Shown here: positions 24,344 to 33,431 of the stretch, piece by piece
How the letters are laid out: the number at the start of each line of letters is the position of its first letter
Position numbering within the stretch: position 1 is the first letter of the stretch
DNA from: Ruegeria sp.
Lineage (GTDB): Bacteria > Pseudomonadota > Alphaproteobacteria > Rhodobacterales > Rhodobacteraceae
Length of the DNA: 37,207 nt
Assembly (NCBI RefSeq): GCF_028066395.1
Contig: NZ_JALCBM010000038.1
Location: 1-37,207 of the forward strand
Direction of reading: 5' to 3'
Program-made: the position numbers and the translations under genes
Notes under the pieces: generated by a model
Told to the model about the DNA's origin: nothing
The model's input: only the letters and a program-made list of their open reading frames with translations
Database searches by the model: none

Positions 24344-24443
24344 ATGAGTGAAAGTAGCGCGACGGGCAGAGTTGGAGCGGCCTGCCGTTGCATAGACAGC
24401 CTTGCCCGCTGGTGTCGGGCAGATGCGCAATAGGGTGTAGGAG

Positions 24444-25394
24444 ATGACGCAACCTCAGCATTTCGTTTTCGCATTGGTCCGGGACTTTACCCATATGGCC
24501 TTTGCAAGCGCCGTCGAGCCCTTGCGCCTTGCCAATCTCGTCAGCGGGAAAGAGCTGTACAGCTGGTCTTTTGCCTCGGAAAACGGGGAAAGCGCGACCA
24601 GTTCCAACGGGGCGGTGACGCTGACCCATCATGGGTTCGATGCCATTCCCAAATGCGATTATCTGTTCGTTCTGTCGGGCGCGAATGTGAAAATGCGGTC
24701 TTCTCCGAAACTGCTGGCGCTGGTGCGGCGTGAGCGGACGAAATCAACCCGGATAGGAGCCCTGTGTTCGGGGGCTTATGTTCTGGCGCAGGCCGGTCTG
24801 CTGGACGGGCAGCGGGCGGCGCTGCACTGGGAATTTCACGATGCGTTTCAGGAAGAATTCCCCGATGTGCAGCTGGAGCAAAGCGTGTTTGTTGCGGATG
24901 GGAAATTCATCACCGCCTCGGGCGGGTCGGCAACTGCGGATCTGATGCTGCATCTGATCGAACGCGATCACGGGCATGACGTTTCCGTATTGGTGGCGGA
25001 TCAGATGGTCTACAATGCGGTCCGCGATGGGTCGGCCAGTCAGCGGGTGTCGTTGCAGGCCCGCAATGGCATGCGCAACAAACGGGTGGTCGCGGCAGTG
25101 CAGATGATGGCGGACTCGATCGAGGACCCGCCGTCGCCTTCGGATATCGCCAGCCGGGTCGGGATTTCCACCCGGCAGTTGGAGCGGCTGTTCGGCAAGC
25201 ACCTTCAGAAGACGCCCAAGCAGTACTTCATGGACATGCGTCTGGAACGCGCGCGGTATCTGCTGTTGCAGACCGAGGCATCGATCACCGAGGTCGCTCA
25301 TGCCTGCGGGTTCGTGTCCTCGGGGCATTTCTCGCGCGTGTACCGGACCAGTTTCGGCATTCTGCCAGAACGTCAACGCCACAAGATCACCTGA
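24444..25394 (+). CDS. GlxA-type AraC-family regulator (GATase1-like domain + HTH)
   Basis: A 316-residue regulator with an N-terminal DJ-1/PfpI (GATase1-like) domain (about 5-180; GALCSGAYVLAQAGLLDG carries the nucleophile-elbow cysteine position) and a C-terminal AraC helix-turn-helix pair (about 212-312; SDIASRVGISTRQLERLFGKH and ITEVAHACGFVSSGHFSRVYR). This architecture is that of GbdR, CdhR and ArgR of pseudomonads, which sense glycine betaine, carnitine or arginine and activate their catabolic genes. It supports the reading of the island as a betaine or amino-acid catabolic region. It probably activates the divergent DapA-family operon. Confidence 0.92.
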   Translation: MTQPQHFVFALVRDFTHMAFASAVEPLRLANLVSGKELYSWSFASENGESATSSNGAVTLTHHGFDAIPKCDYLFVLSGANVKMRSSPKLLALVRRERTKSTRIGALCSGAYVLAQAGLLDGQRAALHWEFHDAFQEEFPDVQLEQSVFVADGKFITASGGSATADLMLHLIERDHGHDVSVLVADQMVYNAVRDGSASQRVSLQARNGMRNKRVVAAVQMMADSIEDPPSPSDIASRVGISTRQLERLFGKHLQKTPKQYFMDMRLERARYLLLQTEASITEVAHACGFVSSGHFSRVYRTSFGILPERQRHKIT

Positions 25395-25548
25395 GAAGGG
25401 GACGGAAACCGCATTGAACCTTGCCTAAGCCGCAGGATGACGCGGCACATAACAGTTGCATCCCTCCTGGCCCCGGCCTTGGCGGTGCAGCGCATTCATG
25501 AACCCCGCTTTCGGGAAGCCGGAACACCAAAAGCTACGGAAAACGCCC

Positions 25549-26622
25549 ATGTCTGTAAAATTTCGCCATCTCGGTCACCTTGACATCGAAGGAGGCGGGC
25601 AGGTCCATGTGCGCGGCGATGTCTGCGCCATCGGTCATATCGAAGGAACCTACGGGACCACGTTGGTCGATGTGAAAGACCCGACGAACCCGAAAGTGCA
25701 CAGCCGCCTGACCGTGCCCGAAGGCACCCACAGCCACAAGGCGCGGCTGCACGATGATCTGCTGCTGGTGAATTACGAATCCCTGAAGCGCGGACAGGAT
25801 GACGGGCCACGCGGGCTGCGGGTGATGGATATCTCTGATCCGTCCAACCCGCAGGAGCTGTCCTTTTTCCACACCGCCAAGCGCGGGGTGCACCGGTTTG
25901 ATTTCGATGGGCGCTATGCGTTCATCTCGACCGAGCTGAACGGGTATGACGGTAACATCCTGATGACCGTTGATCTGGCCGATCCATCCAACCCGGTCGA
26001 GGCTTCGCGCTGGTGGTTGCCCGGCCAAAGCCCGCTGGACGGCGTGACCTATGACGGGCCGGGTCTGAACGAAATCCACCATGCGCTGCGCTTTGGTGAT
26101 CTGCTGATGACTTCGTGCTGCAACGCGGGCTGGACGATACTGGACATCAGTGATGTGACGTCGCCCAAAGTGTTTTCACGCCATCCGACACGGCAGAAAT
26201 TCACCCATACCGTCGTTCCCAAGCTGGGTGCGGACGGCAAAATCTCGCATATCATCGCGGTCGAGGAAGCTTGGTGGCATCACCCCGAGGCTGGCGTCGT
26301 GATCTCGGATGTCAGTGATTGGGACAACCCCCAAATCGTCAACACGATCGAACTGCCCTATGGTGATCCCAGCCAGCTTTGGGGCTCGCACCAGCCCAAC
26401 GAAACCGCCGTTGACCGGCTGCTGTTCACCGCCTGGTTTGCCCATGGGTTGCAGGTGTTCGATATTAGCGATCCGTTGAATATCACCAAGGTTGGCGAAT
26501 ACAGCCCCGAACGTCTGGGGTCCCAGGTGATGTCCAACGATGTGTTTGTCGACTGGGATCTGAACCGGGTGTATCTGATGGACCGCCTGCGCGGTCTGGA
26601 CATTCTTGAATTCAGCGAATGA
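25549..26622 (+). CDS. LVIVD-type beta-propeller protein
   Basis: A 357-residue protein of repeated blades. The blade core recurs six times: LVDVKDPTNPKV, VMDISDPSNPQE, TVDLADPSNPVE, ILDISDVTSPKV, ISDVSDWDNPQI and VFDISDPLNITK, with the spacing of a beta-propeller. No signal peptide or enzyme motif is recognised; such proteins are often called LVIVD repeat or selenium-binding-like proteins and mostly lack known activity. Histidines are frequent (HSHK, HRF, HHAL, HHPE), so metal binding is possible. The start at 25549 gives an N-terminus that begins directly with the first strand; the frame is open to 25456. A role in the island is unknown. Confidence 0.85.
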   Translation: MSVKFRHLGHLDIEGGGQVHVRGDVCAIGHIEGTYGTTLVDVKDPTNPKVHSRLTVPEGTHSHKARLHDDLLLVNYESLKRGQDDGPRGLRVMDISDPSNPQELSFFHTAKRGVHRFDFDGRYAFISTELNGYDGNILMTVDLADPSNPVEASRWWLPGQSPLDGVTYDGPGLNEIHHALRFGDLLMTSCCNAGWTILDISDVTSPKVFSRHPTRQKFTHTVVPKLGADGKISHIIAVEEAWWHHPEAGVVISDVSDWDNPQIVNTIELPYGDPSQLWGSHQPNETAVDRLLFTAWFAHGLQVFDISDPLNITKVGEYSPERLGSQVMSNDVFVDWDLNRVYLMDRLRGLDILEFSE

Positions 26623-26773
26623 CATCTTCCGGAACATTGATCCATGATAATCAGCAAAAGCGCGTCGCGGTCATGGGCGGGCGTCAATATGCAATTGATG
26701 GTCTGCGCAGGTGATGACCTCGCGGCAGAGCGCGCTAAAGTAATCTGAACACCCCGTCGAATGGAGGCACGTA
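26623..26773. other. Gap with a possible weak operator
   Basis: The 151-bp gap contains TCAATATGCAATTGA at about 26685-26699, which resembles the recurrent palindrome family but departs from it in one half. No terminator is visible. Confidence 0.3.
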
Positions 26774-28315
26774 ATGGGTAACACGGTCAGCATCGGGCAA
26801 ATTTTGCAGCATGCGCCCGCATCGAATTCGGCCATTCAGGCCCCGGACCGGCCGGGGCTGAGCTATAGTGACCTCTGCGCCTTCATCAGCCGGGTCGGCG
26901 GGCAATTGCGGGCGGCTGGCGTCGGGCGTGGGGCGCGGGTGGCGATTGCCCTGCCCAACGGACCCGAGGCGGCAACCGCTTTTCTGGCCGCCGCGAACTG
27001 CGCCGTCGCGGCGCCACTGAACCCCGGGTATAAGCAGGATGAGTTTGCCTATTATCTGGACGACCTCAGCGCGGCGATCCTGTTGACGGGTGACCTTGAC
27101 GGCCCGGCGGCACTGGCGGCGAAAGGGCTTGGCATCCCGGTGGCGCAGATCTCGGTCGATCCAGACACACCCGCTGGAACCTTCTCGCTGGATTTGCCCG
27201 AAGGCGACCCGCTGCCGCTGGCCGAGGCCGCGTCGGATGATCAATGTCTGGTGCTGCATACCTCGGGGACCACGTCACGGCCCAAGATCGTGCCGCTGAC
27301 CCATGGCAATGTCGCCGCATCCGCCCATAACGTTGCCAACAGCCTTGCGCTGACCCAAGGCGATACCTGCCTGAACGTCATGCCGCTGTTTCACATCCAC
27401 GGGCTGATCGCCGCCGTCTTGTCGTCGCTGACGGCGGGTGCTTCGATCTATTGCACGCCCGGCTTCAACGCGCTGAAGGTCTTTGGCTGGATGCAGGCCA
27501 GCAACCCCACGTGGTACACCGCCGTACCAACCATGCATCAGGCGATCCTGGCACGCGCTGCGCGCAATGCCGATGCGGTGGCGGCTGCGCGGCTGCGCTT
27601 TATCCGCTCATCCTCGGCCTCACTGCCGCCGAATGTCATGGCAGAGCTACAGGACACCTTTGGCTGTCCTGTGGTCGAGGCCTATGGCATGACCGAGGCC
27701 GCGCATCAGATGGCCTGCAACCCGCTGGGGCAGGGCACGCAGGTCGCGGGTTCCGTCGGCTTGCCCGCCGGGCCGGATGTGGCGATCCTGACCGGGGCGG
27801 GGCCGACCACACAGGCTGACCAACTGGGTGAGATCGTGATCAGCGGGCCAAACGTCACCGCCGGATATGAAAGCAACGACAAGGCCAATGCCGAATCCTT
27901 TGTCAGTGACGCAGCCAGCGGCAAGACATGGTTCCGCACCGGTGATCAGGGCCGGTTCGATGCGGGGGGTTACCTGTTCATCACCGGACGGCTGAAAGAG
28001 ATCATCAACCGGGGCGGCGAAAAAATCTCTCCGCGTGAGGTGGATGAGATATTGATGGAACACCCCTCGGTCAGTCAGGCGGTCACCTTTGCGGTGGCGC
28101 ATCCGCAATTGGGCGAGGACGTTGCGGCGGCCATTGTTCTGAACGAGGGCGAGGACGCCGCCGTTTCCGCCCTGCGCGATTTCGCGGCCGAGCGGCTCGC
28201 GGGTTTCAAGGTGCCGCGCAAAATCCTGATCCTTGAGGAAATCCCCAAAGGCCCCACCGGCAAGCTGCAACGGATCGGTCTGGCCAAGACCTTGGGGCTG
28301 GAGGCGGATGCATGA
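26774..28315 (+). CDS. AMP-forming acyl-CoA synthetase (oxalate-CoA ligase/FadK-like)
   Basis: A 513-residue adenylate-forming enzyme. The P-loop is LHTSGTTSRPK near residues 160-170, the A5-type motif YGMTEAAHQM follows, then TGDQGRFD, and the C-terminal hinge GRLKEIINRGGEKISP. PTGKLQR near the end carries the catalytic lysine. It activates a carboxylic acid as a CoA thioester. The general pattern resembles Pcs60/AAE3 oxalyl-CoA synthetases, but the specificity is not determinable. GGAGG precedes the ATG, and the stop overlaps the next gene (ATGA), so the two work as a pair. Confidence 0.92.
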   Translation: MGNTVSIGQILQHAPASNSAIQAPDRPGLSYSDLCAFISRVGGQLRAAGVGRGARVAIALPNGPEAATAFLAAANCAVAAPLNPGYKQDEFAYYLDDLSAAILLTGDLDGPAALAAKGLGIPVAQISVDPDTPAGTFSLDLPEGDPLPLAEAASDDQCLVLHTSGTTSRPKIVPLTHGNVAASAHNVANSLALTQGDTCLNVMPLFHIHGLIAAVLSSLTAGASIYCTPGFNALKVFGWMQASNPTWYTAVPTMHQAILARAARNADAVAAARLRFIRSSSASLPPNVMAELQDTFGCPVVEAYGMTEAAHQMACNPLGQGTQVAGSVGLPAGPDVAILTGAGPTTQADQLGEIVISGPNVTAGYESNDKANAESFVSDAASGKTWFRTGDQGRFDAGGYLFITGRLKEIINRGGEKISPREVDEILMEHPSVSQAVTFAVAHPQLGEDVAAAIVLNEGEDAAVSALRDFAAERLAGFKVPRKILILEEIPKGPTGKLQRIGLAKTLGLEADA

Positions 28316-29352
28316 GCCGGATCTGCATCTTCGGCGCCGGGGCCATCGGTGGCTATCTGGCACATGCCCTGGCAGGAACCGAGGCTGAGGTCAGCGTCGT
28401 TGCCCGCGGTCCGCATCTGGAGGCGATCCGGGAGAACGGCCTGACCCTGATCAAGGATGGCGAACGCAGCACCGTTCAGGTGCAGGCCAGCGCCAATGCC
28501 GCCGATCTGGGGCCGCAGGATTATGTGATCAGCACGCTCAAGGCGCATTCGGTGCCCGCAATCGTGGATCAGTTTCAGCCGCTGCTGGGGCCTGATACGG
28601 CGGTGGTATCGGCCGTGAACGGCATTCCGTGGTGGTATTTCCACAAGGCCGATACCGGCACAGATCTGGACAATCGCTGGCTGGAAACCGTCGATCCGGG
28701 CGGGGCGCAATGGCGGGCCTTCAGGCCGGAGCGCGCCATCGGTTGCGTGGTTTACCCGGCCTGTGCGGTCTCGGCCCCCGGCGAGATCACCCATAAAAGC
28801 GGCGACCGTTTCACGCTGGGCGAGCCTGACGGCAATCGCAGCGACCGGGCCATGCGGCTGTCGAAACTGCTGCGCGACGCGGGCCTGCGCGCGCCGGTCA
28901 AGCCGCGCATCCGGGATGAGATCTGGATCAAGCTCTGGGGCAATTGCTCGTTCAATCCGGTCTCGGCCCTGACCGGCGCCAGTCTGGATCAGATCGGTGG
29001 GGATGCGGCCTGCCGCGCCGTGGTGCGCGACATGATGGTCGAATGCCGCAATGTCGGTCAGGCCGTGGGCGCGCGGTTCAGCGTCCCGATTGAACGGCGG
29101 ATACAGGGCGGGGCCGATATCATCGGCCACAAACCCTCGACCCGCCACGATGTGGAGCAAGGCCGCCCGATGGAGCTGGACGCGCTGGTCAGCACAGTGC
29201 TGGAACTGGCGCGGCGGTTGCAGATTCCAACGCCGACGCTGGATGCGGTTGCGGCGCTGGTGCGGATGCAGGGACAGGTTCTGGGGCTGTATAACCGCCG
29301 CCCGGATGTCGAAGTGGCAATCACCGGTGACTACATTCCCTGCGCGGATTGA
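28312..29352 (+). CDS. 2-dehydropantoate 2-reductase (ApbA/PanE) family oxidoreductase
   Basis: A 346-residue PanE/ApbA-family enzyme with GAGAIGG at 8-14 and the C-terminal helical domain including KLWGNCSFNPVSALTG, where the family's conserved catalytic lysine/asparagine positions lie. The family reduces 2-oxo acids with NADPH; ketopantoate is only one substrate. Its translational coupling to an acyl-CoA synthetase and its place in a catabolic island argue against pantothenate synthesis. At about 346 residues it is longer than PanE of E. coli. Ends 12 bp from a convergent dehydrogenase gene; the two stop codons sit in one small palindrome. Confidence 0.9.
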   Translation: MSRICIFGAGAIGGYLAHALAGTEAEVSVVARGPHLEAIRENGLTLIKDGERSTVQVQASANAADLGPQDYVISTLKAHSVPAIVDQFQPLLGPDTAVVSAVNGIPWWYFHKADTGTDLDNRWLETVDPGGAQWRAFRPERAIGCVVYPACAVSAPGEITHKSGDRFTLGEPDGNRSDRAMRLSKLLRDAGLRAPVKPRIRDEIWIKLWGNCSFNPVSALTGASLDQIGGDAACRAVVRDMMVECRNVGQAVGARFSVPIERRIQGGADIIGHKPSTRHDVEQGRPMELDALVSTVLELARRLQIPTPTLDAVAALVRMQGQVLGLYNRRPDVEVAITGDYIPCAD

Positions 29353-29367
29353 CCCGGCAGGGGGTCA
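29350..29367. terminator. Palindrome that contains both convergent stop codons
   Basis: TGACCC (29350-29355) and GGGTCA (29362-29367) form a 6-bp stem; the left TGA is the stop of the PanE-like gene and the right TCA is the reverse stop of the dehydrogenase gene. No T-run follows, so termination strength is doubtful. Confidence 0.3.
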
Positions 29368-30327
29368 GTATCCCAGCTTGAGATTAACCGAATGGGGCAG
29401 GTCCTCGCCCCGCTGATAATGCTCCAGCGCCTCACCAAACCGGGTCACGACCCGCTCGACATAGCGCGAGGTCGCCCCGGCGATGTGTGGCGAGAGGATG
29501 ACATTCTCCATCGCCCAAAGCGGGTTGACCTTGGGCAGCGGTTCCTGCTCGAACACGTCCAGCGCAGCACCTGCGATCTGACCGGATTGCAGCGCCTCGA
29601 TCAGGGCCGCTTGATCAACGATATCACCGCGCCCGACATTGATCAGAAAGGCGCTGTCCTTCATCAGTCTGAACGCATCTGCCCCCAGAAACTGACGCGT
29701 CCCGTCCGTGCCCGGCAGCGCCAGCACGACGAAATCGCAACGCGGCAGGAAATCCGCCAACTGGTCCGGGGCATAGACCTGATCGACATGTGGCGTGGCC
29801 CGCGCGCTACGTCGCATCCCCAGCACCGTCATCCCGAACCCGGTGGCGCGCCGTGCGATATCCTGCCCGATTGAGCCCAGCCCGATGACCCCAACGGTGA
29901 ATTCCTCCAGCGGAGGCGTCTTGAAATGATCCCAAACGCCCGCCCGCTGATCATCGATCAACTTGCGCACGTTCCAGTGCAGCATCAGCACCGCCCCCAT
30001 CGCGTAATCCGCGACCGAAGGCCGCCCGGCGAAGTTCGTCACCGTGACCCCCTGCAGGTGGTTGCGCGCGGGCAGCAGCGCATCCACGCCAGCGGTTACA
30101 TAGTGAATCCATTTCAGCGATGTGGCTTCCTTCAGCGCCTCAACCGGGGGCCGGAAACACACCAGAATCTCGGTGTCCGGGATCATTGGCGCAAGGGTTT
30201 CCGGGTCTGATGCGACTGACGCGTTCAACTCGGGGAACTCTCTGCCGAGAACCCGATAATATTCCGCCGCTGTCTCGGGGTCGGGGTGATAGACCGTGAC
30301 ATTCGGATAAGCGTTTCTTCGATCCAT
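29365..30327 (-). CDS. D-2-hydroxyacid dehydrogenase (paralogue 2)
   Basis: A 320-residue NAD(P)-dependent dehydrogenase. The cofactor motif GLGSIG occurs in FTVGVIGLGSIGQDIARR, followed by INVGRGDIVDQAAL (catalytic Arg), DVFEQEPLP (Glu) and LSPHIAGATSRY (His). The ATG at 30327 with GGAAG ahead is chosen over the in-frame TTG just before it. The closest relative in the window is the gene at 34743 (shared PPLEEFT, GVDAL, MLHWN blocks). It ends the SDR-aldolase-dehydrogenase operon, and its likely job is interconversion of a 2-oxo acid and a D-2-hydroxy acid. Confidence 0.92.
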   Translation of the reverse strand: MDRRNAYPNVTVYHPDPETAAEYYRVLGREFPELNASVASDPETLAPMIPDTEILVCFRPPVEALKEATSLKWIHYVTAGVDALLPARNHLQGVTVTNFAGRPSVADYAMGAVLMLHWNVRKLIDDQRAGVWDHFKTPPLEEFTVGVIGLGSIGQDIARRATGFGMTVLGMRRSARATPHVDQVYAPDQLADFLPRCDFVVLALPGTDGTRQFLGADAFRLMKDSAFLINVGRGDIVDQAALIEALQSGQIAGAALDVFEQEPLPKVNPLWAMENVILSPHIAGATSRYVERVVTRFGEALEHYQRGEDLPHSVNLKLGY

Positions 30328-30374
30328 CAAGCACTTCCGTTACTCAGGCGCCCATGCACCGGGCTGGCAGGCAA

Positions 30375-31139
30375 TCACGAGGCGTAATCAGCGCCCTCAT
30401 CATCCAGAAATGCGCGCATCTCGGCCAGATGCGCCTTGCTGTAATCGGGATAGTCTTCCAGCTGTTGCGAGGTCTTCTCGGCAATTTCATGCGGCAGATA
30501 CCGCAGCGGCTGACCGGTTTGCAGCGCGCGGATATAGGTCTCGGCCGCGCGTTCGAAGTAATATAGCCGGTTGAACGCATCCGCCACATTGGCGCCCAGA
30601 ACCATGACGCCGTGATTGCCCATGATCATGACCTTTTTCTTCGGGTCCGACAGCATGGCGGCACAGCGTTCGCCCTCGGACTTGAAGGACAGTCCGCCAT
30701 ATTCGGTGTCGATGACGTAGCGGTTATAGAAATTCACCGCGCTTTGCGCGATCGGGGGCAGGTTGGCATCCATCAACGTGCCCAGAACGGTTGAATACAT
30801 GCAATGCACATGGATAACACAGCGCGCATGCGGGCAGTGGCGATGGACCGAGCCATGAACGCCAAGCGCGGTCCGGTTCGTCTTCTCGGCAGAATCCGCC
30901 ACATCACCGTCGTCATTGGCATCCAGCAACAACATGTCCGAGGCCTTGAGCCGACCGAAATGGGCGGGGCTGGGATTGACCAGAAACCGGGTGCCGTCCG
31001 GGCTCACGGCCAGCGAGACGTGATTGGCCACACCTTCATGCAGGTTCAGCTTGTAAATCAGGCGGGCGGCAGCGGCGAGTTCGACCCGTTCATCCCAATG
31101 ATCCATTTCCTGCGGTTTGAGTTGTGCTGCAACTGACAT
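30375..31139 (-). CDS. Class II aldolase/adducin-family protein (copy 2)
   Basis: A 254-residue class II aldolase/adducin-fold protein. Zinc ligands are H110-x-H112 (VIHVHCMYS) and H176 (GNHGVMV). It starts at the ATG 31139 with CGGAGAA ahead, 93 bp after the SDR stop. It is diverged from the copy at 668-1441. Its neighbours, an SDR and a D-2-hydroxyacid dehydrogenase, suggest a route in which a hydroxy acid is oxidised and cleaved. Confidence 0.9.
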   Translation of the reverse strand: MSVAAQLKPQEMDHWDERVELAAAARLIYKLNLHEGVANHVSLAVSPDGTRFLVNPSPAHFGRLKASDMLLLDANDDGDVADSAEKTNRTALGVHGSVHRHCPHARCVIHVHCMYSTVLGTLMDANLPPIAQSAVNFYNRYVIDTEYGGLSFKSEGERCAAMLSDPKKKVMIMGNHGVMVLGANVADAFNRLYYFERAAETYIRALQTGQPLRYLPHEIAEKTSQQLEDYPDYSKAHLAEMRAFLDDEGADYAS

Positions 31140-31231
31140 ATCCAATTCTCCGTTTGGGTCGCGTTCAGTGAGTTTCGATCTTTTCAGGGTTTGCGCACGT
31201 TGATGCGCGGGCAATCATTCGGGGTGTTGCT

Positions 31232-31966
31232 TCAGGGCAGGCTAAGCTTGACCATGCGGCCGCCATCCACCGTGTAGACGTGACCGGTGACAAAGCCGGA
31301 TTCCTCGGCGGCCAGAAAGGCGATAAGGGCGGCGACATCTTCGGGTTTTCCGGTTCTGCCCACGGGGTGTATCTTGCTGAGCCCGCGCAGCAGGGCATCG
31401 GGATTCTCGTGCGACTGAATGAAATCGACATTCAGGTCGGTGTCGATCCAACCCGGGGCCACGGCGTTGCACCGGATGCCTTCCCCGCCGTGGTCGACCG
31501 CAACCGCGCGGGTCAACCCGTGCAGTCCGGATTTGGTCGCGCAATAGGCCGCATGCAGCGGGTTGGCGCCAATGCCCTCGGTCGAGCCGACATTCACGAT
31601 GCTGCCCTTTGTGGCGCGCAGATGCGGCAGCGCGGCCTTGATCAGCAAGAAGGGCGTCGTCAGATTGACGGTCAGGTTGCGTTCCCACTGGTCGAGGGTC
31701 ATGTCCTCGACCTTTATCTCCTGCATCATGCCGGCGTTGTTGACCAGAACATCCAGCCGTCCGGCCCGGTCGATCACGTCCGAGATCACCTGATGTGGGC
31801 TTTGCGTGTCGCTGAAATCGGCGCTGATCGCTTCAAATTCGGGGTCATCCCCCCGTTGTGCGGTAAAGACGCGCGCACCTTCGTCGCGGAGCCTTTGCGC
31901 GACAGCCCGGCCAATGCCACTGCGACCGCCGGTGACAAGCGCCACCTTGCCTTCAAACCTGGTCAT
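31232..31966 (-). CDS. SDR-family oxidoreductase
   Basis: A 244-residue classical SDR with TGGRSGIG at 12-19, NNAG at 76-79, and catalytic S128, Y141 and K145 all present. Its ATG is 74 bp from the left edge of repeat copy 2 and has AAGGAG ahead. The repeat places a duplicated divergent promoter region in front of this gene, in the same position the MttB-family gene holds at copy 1. The gene heads a minus-strand operon with aldolase and dehydrogenase genes. Confidence 0.92.
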   Translation of the reverse strand: MTRFEGKVALVTGGRSGIGRAVAQRLRDEGARVFTAQRGDDPEFEAISADFSDTQSPHQVISDVIDRAGRLDVLVNNAGMMQEIKVEDMTLDQWERNLTVNLTTPFLLIKAALPHLRATKGSIVNVGSTEGIGANPLHAAYCATKSGLHGLTRAVAVDHGGEGIRCNAVAPGWIDTDLNVDFIQSHENPDALLRGLSKIHPVGRTGKPEDVAALIAFLAAEESGFVTGHVYTVDGGRMVKLSLP

Positions 31967-32046
31967 CGTCTTGCCGCTCCTTGCTGCCGGGTGGTGTCAC
32001 TCTTTGCCCGATCCGTGCCCTGTGGCTGGATTTCAATCTGCCCTTA

Positions 32047-32058
32047 TTTGGATACAAA
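32047..32058. promoter_or_regulatory. Candidate operator (TTTGGATACAAA), repeat copy 2
   Basis: Same site as 4667-4678, now 81 bp before the SDR gene on the minus strand. Confidence 0.5.
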
Positions 32059-32206
32059 ATATTGTCCAGGTCAAGTGTTTGGGGTGAGTTGTGCTGAATT
32101 TCTGTATTTGGGGGTATTGGGCGGTAAATATGGGGAATTGGCAGTGGTTTTGCCGGTTTATCACGTCATGTGCGGGTGATTTCACGAGGGTTGGATTTTT
32201 CGATTG

Positions 32207-32237
32207 TTGACAGGTGTGATCTCATTTGCATACATTT
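32207..32237 (+). promoter_or_regulatory. Sigma70-type promoter with overlapping operator, repeat copy 2
   Basis: TTGACA (32207-32212), 18 bp, TACATT (32231-32236), with TTTGCATACATTT at 32225-32237 across the -10. Identical to copy 1, so both transporter operons should respond to the same signal. Confidence 0.7.
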
Positions 32238-32372
32238 TGAGTGAGACAGCTACATGTGTAACGGCAAACCAAACGCCCTCTGACATGATGTCGCGCCGCG
32301 GGCCTGATCATCGGGGCCCTGCGGTGGCCATCAGTCGACCGGGGATAAACTGAACAGGGAACACATACCTCA

Positions 32373-33368
32373 ATGTCCGAATCACAAGCAGCCAACTGGT
32401 TGGACCCGTTTTCCGGCAACGCTCTGCCGATCGCCCAGAACTCCGAAAAGGTCATCATGGATTTCCTGGTGGAGAACCGGTCGTTCTTCAATGTCATCAA
32501 GGAGCCGGTGGAATATCTTCTGGTGAGCCTTGAAAACACGCTGACGGGCTCGCCACCGCTGGTGGTGCTGGCCTGTGCAGTGCTGATCGCCTGGCAGATG
32601 GCGGGGCGCAATCAGGCGATTGTGACCGGGGTTCTGCTGGCCGGTCTGGGCTTTATCGGGCCGGGCATGTGGGAGGCGACGATGACCACCATCTCGGTGG
32701 TGTTGTGTTCGCTGTTTCTGTGCCTGTTGCTGGGCATTCCGCTGGGCATCTGGGCGGGGTTGAGTGATCGCGCCTATGCGATCATGCGGCCGATCCTGGA
32801 TACGATGCAGACGATCCCGTCCTTTGTGTATCTGGTGCCGGTGGCGATCCTGTTTGGCGTGGGCAACGCGCCGGGCGTGGTGGTGACGGCGGTGCATGCG
32901 CTGCCGCCGGTGATCCGTCTGACGGCGCTGGGTCTGCGGCAGGTGCCCGAGGATGTGATCGAGGCGTCGGCCTCGTTCGGGGCGACGCCGACGCAGGTTC
33001 TGCTGAAGGTGCGTCTGCCGTTGTCGGTGCCCAGTATCATGGTGGGTGTGAACCAGACGCTGATGATGTGCCTGTCGATGGCGGTTGTTGCGTCGATGAT
33101 CGCGGTTGGCGGTCTGGGGCTTGAGGTTCTGCGCGCCATTGGCCGTCTGGACGTGGGTCTGGCGATTGTCAGCGGCACGGGGATCGTGGTTCTGGCGATC
33201 ATTCTGGACCGGATCACGCAAGGCCCGGTGGAGCTGGCCAAGAAGGACCCGCATCGCAAGTGGTATCAGCACGGCCCGGCGCGTCTGGTGTGGTTGCTGG
33301 TCCGGGGTGTCACCGGCTCGAAGGCGGGTGCGCCCGAGCAGTCGATGGCTGCGGACAGCGCCTCGTGA
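32373..33368 (+). CDS. proW: Betaine-type ABC transporter permease (ProW/OpuAB-like), copy 2
   Basis: Base-identical to the gene at 4993-5988 and so encodes the same 331-residue permease. Complete sequence identity alongside a strongly diverged binding-protein gene shows that the copies are kept identical by recent transfer. The product should accept either binding protein and pair with the single intact ATPase. Confidence 0.95.
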   Translation: MSESQAANWLDPFSGNALPIAQNSEKVIMDFLVENRSFFNVIKEPVEYLLVSLENTLTGSPPLVVLACAVLIAWQMAGRNQAIVTGVLLAGLGFIGPGMWEATMTTISVVLCSLFLCLLLGIPLGIWAGLSDRAYAIMRPILDTMQTIPSFVYLVPVAILFGVGNAPGVVVTAVHALPPVIRLTALGLRQVPEDVIEASASFGATPTQVLLKVRLPLSVPSIMVGVNQTLMMCLSMAVVASMIAVGGLGLEVLRAIGRLDVGLAIVSGTGIVVLAIILDRITQGPVELAKKDPHRKWYQHGPARLVWLLVRGVTGSKAGAPEQSMAADSAS

Positions 33369-33431
33369 CCGTCCTGTCCGGGACCGCTGCGCGGGGAACA
33401 ATCAGGAAAGAATGCTCATAGGGAGGGCAAC

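Larger units (their letters stand above)
24008..24443. other. Divergent control region, DapA-family operon versus GlxA-like regulator
   Basis: A 436-bp region with a pronounced AT-rich core (about 24230-24350), unlike the GC-rich genes on each side. It contains two copies of GTATACAATAT 84 bp apart, the centres of the two candidate operators. Short open frames here have no convincing ribosome sites and were not accepted as genes. Confidence 0.6.

Noticed and set aside
24004-24474. Short open frames in the AT-rich divergent region
   Set aside because: They lack ribosome sites and conserved motifs and overlap the start of neighbouring genes.
28312-29352. Assignment as the pantothenate-pathway PanE
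   Set aside because: Only the family is supported; the coupling to an acyl-CoA synthetase and the catabolic setting make another 2-oxo acid more likely.
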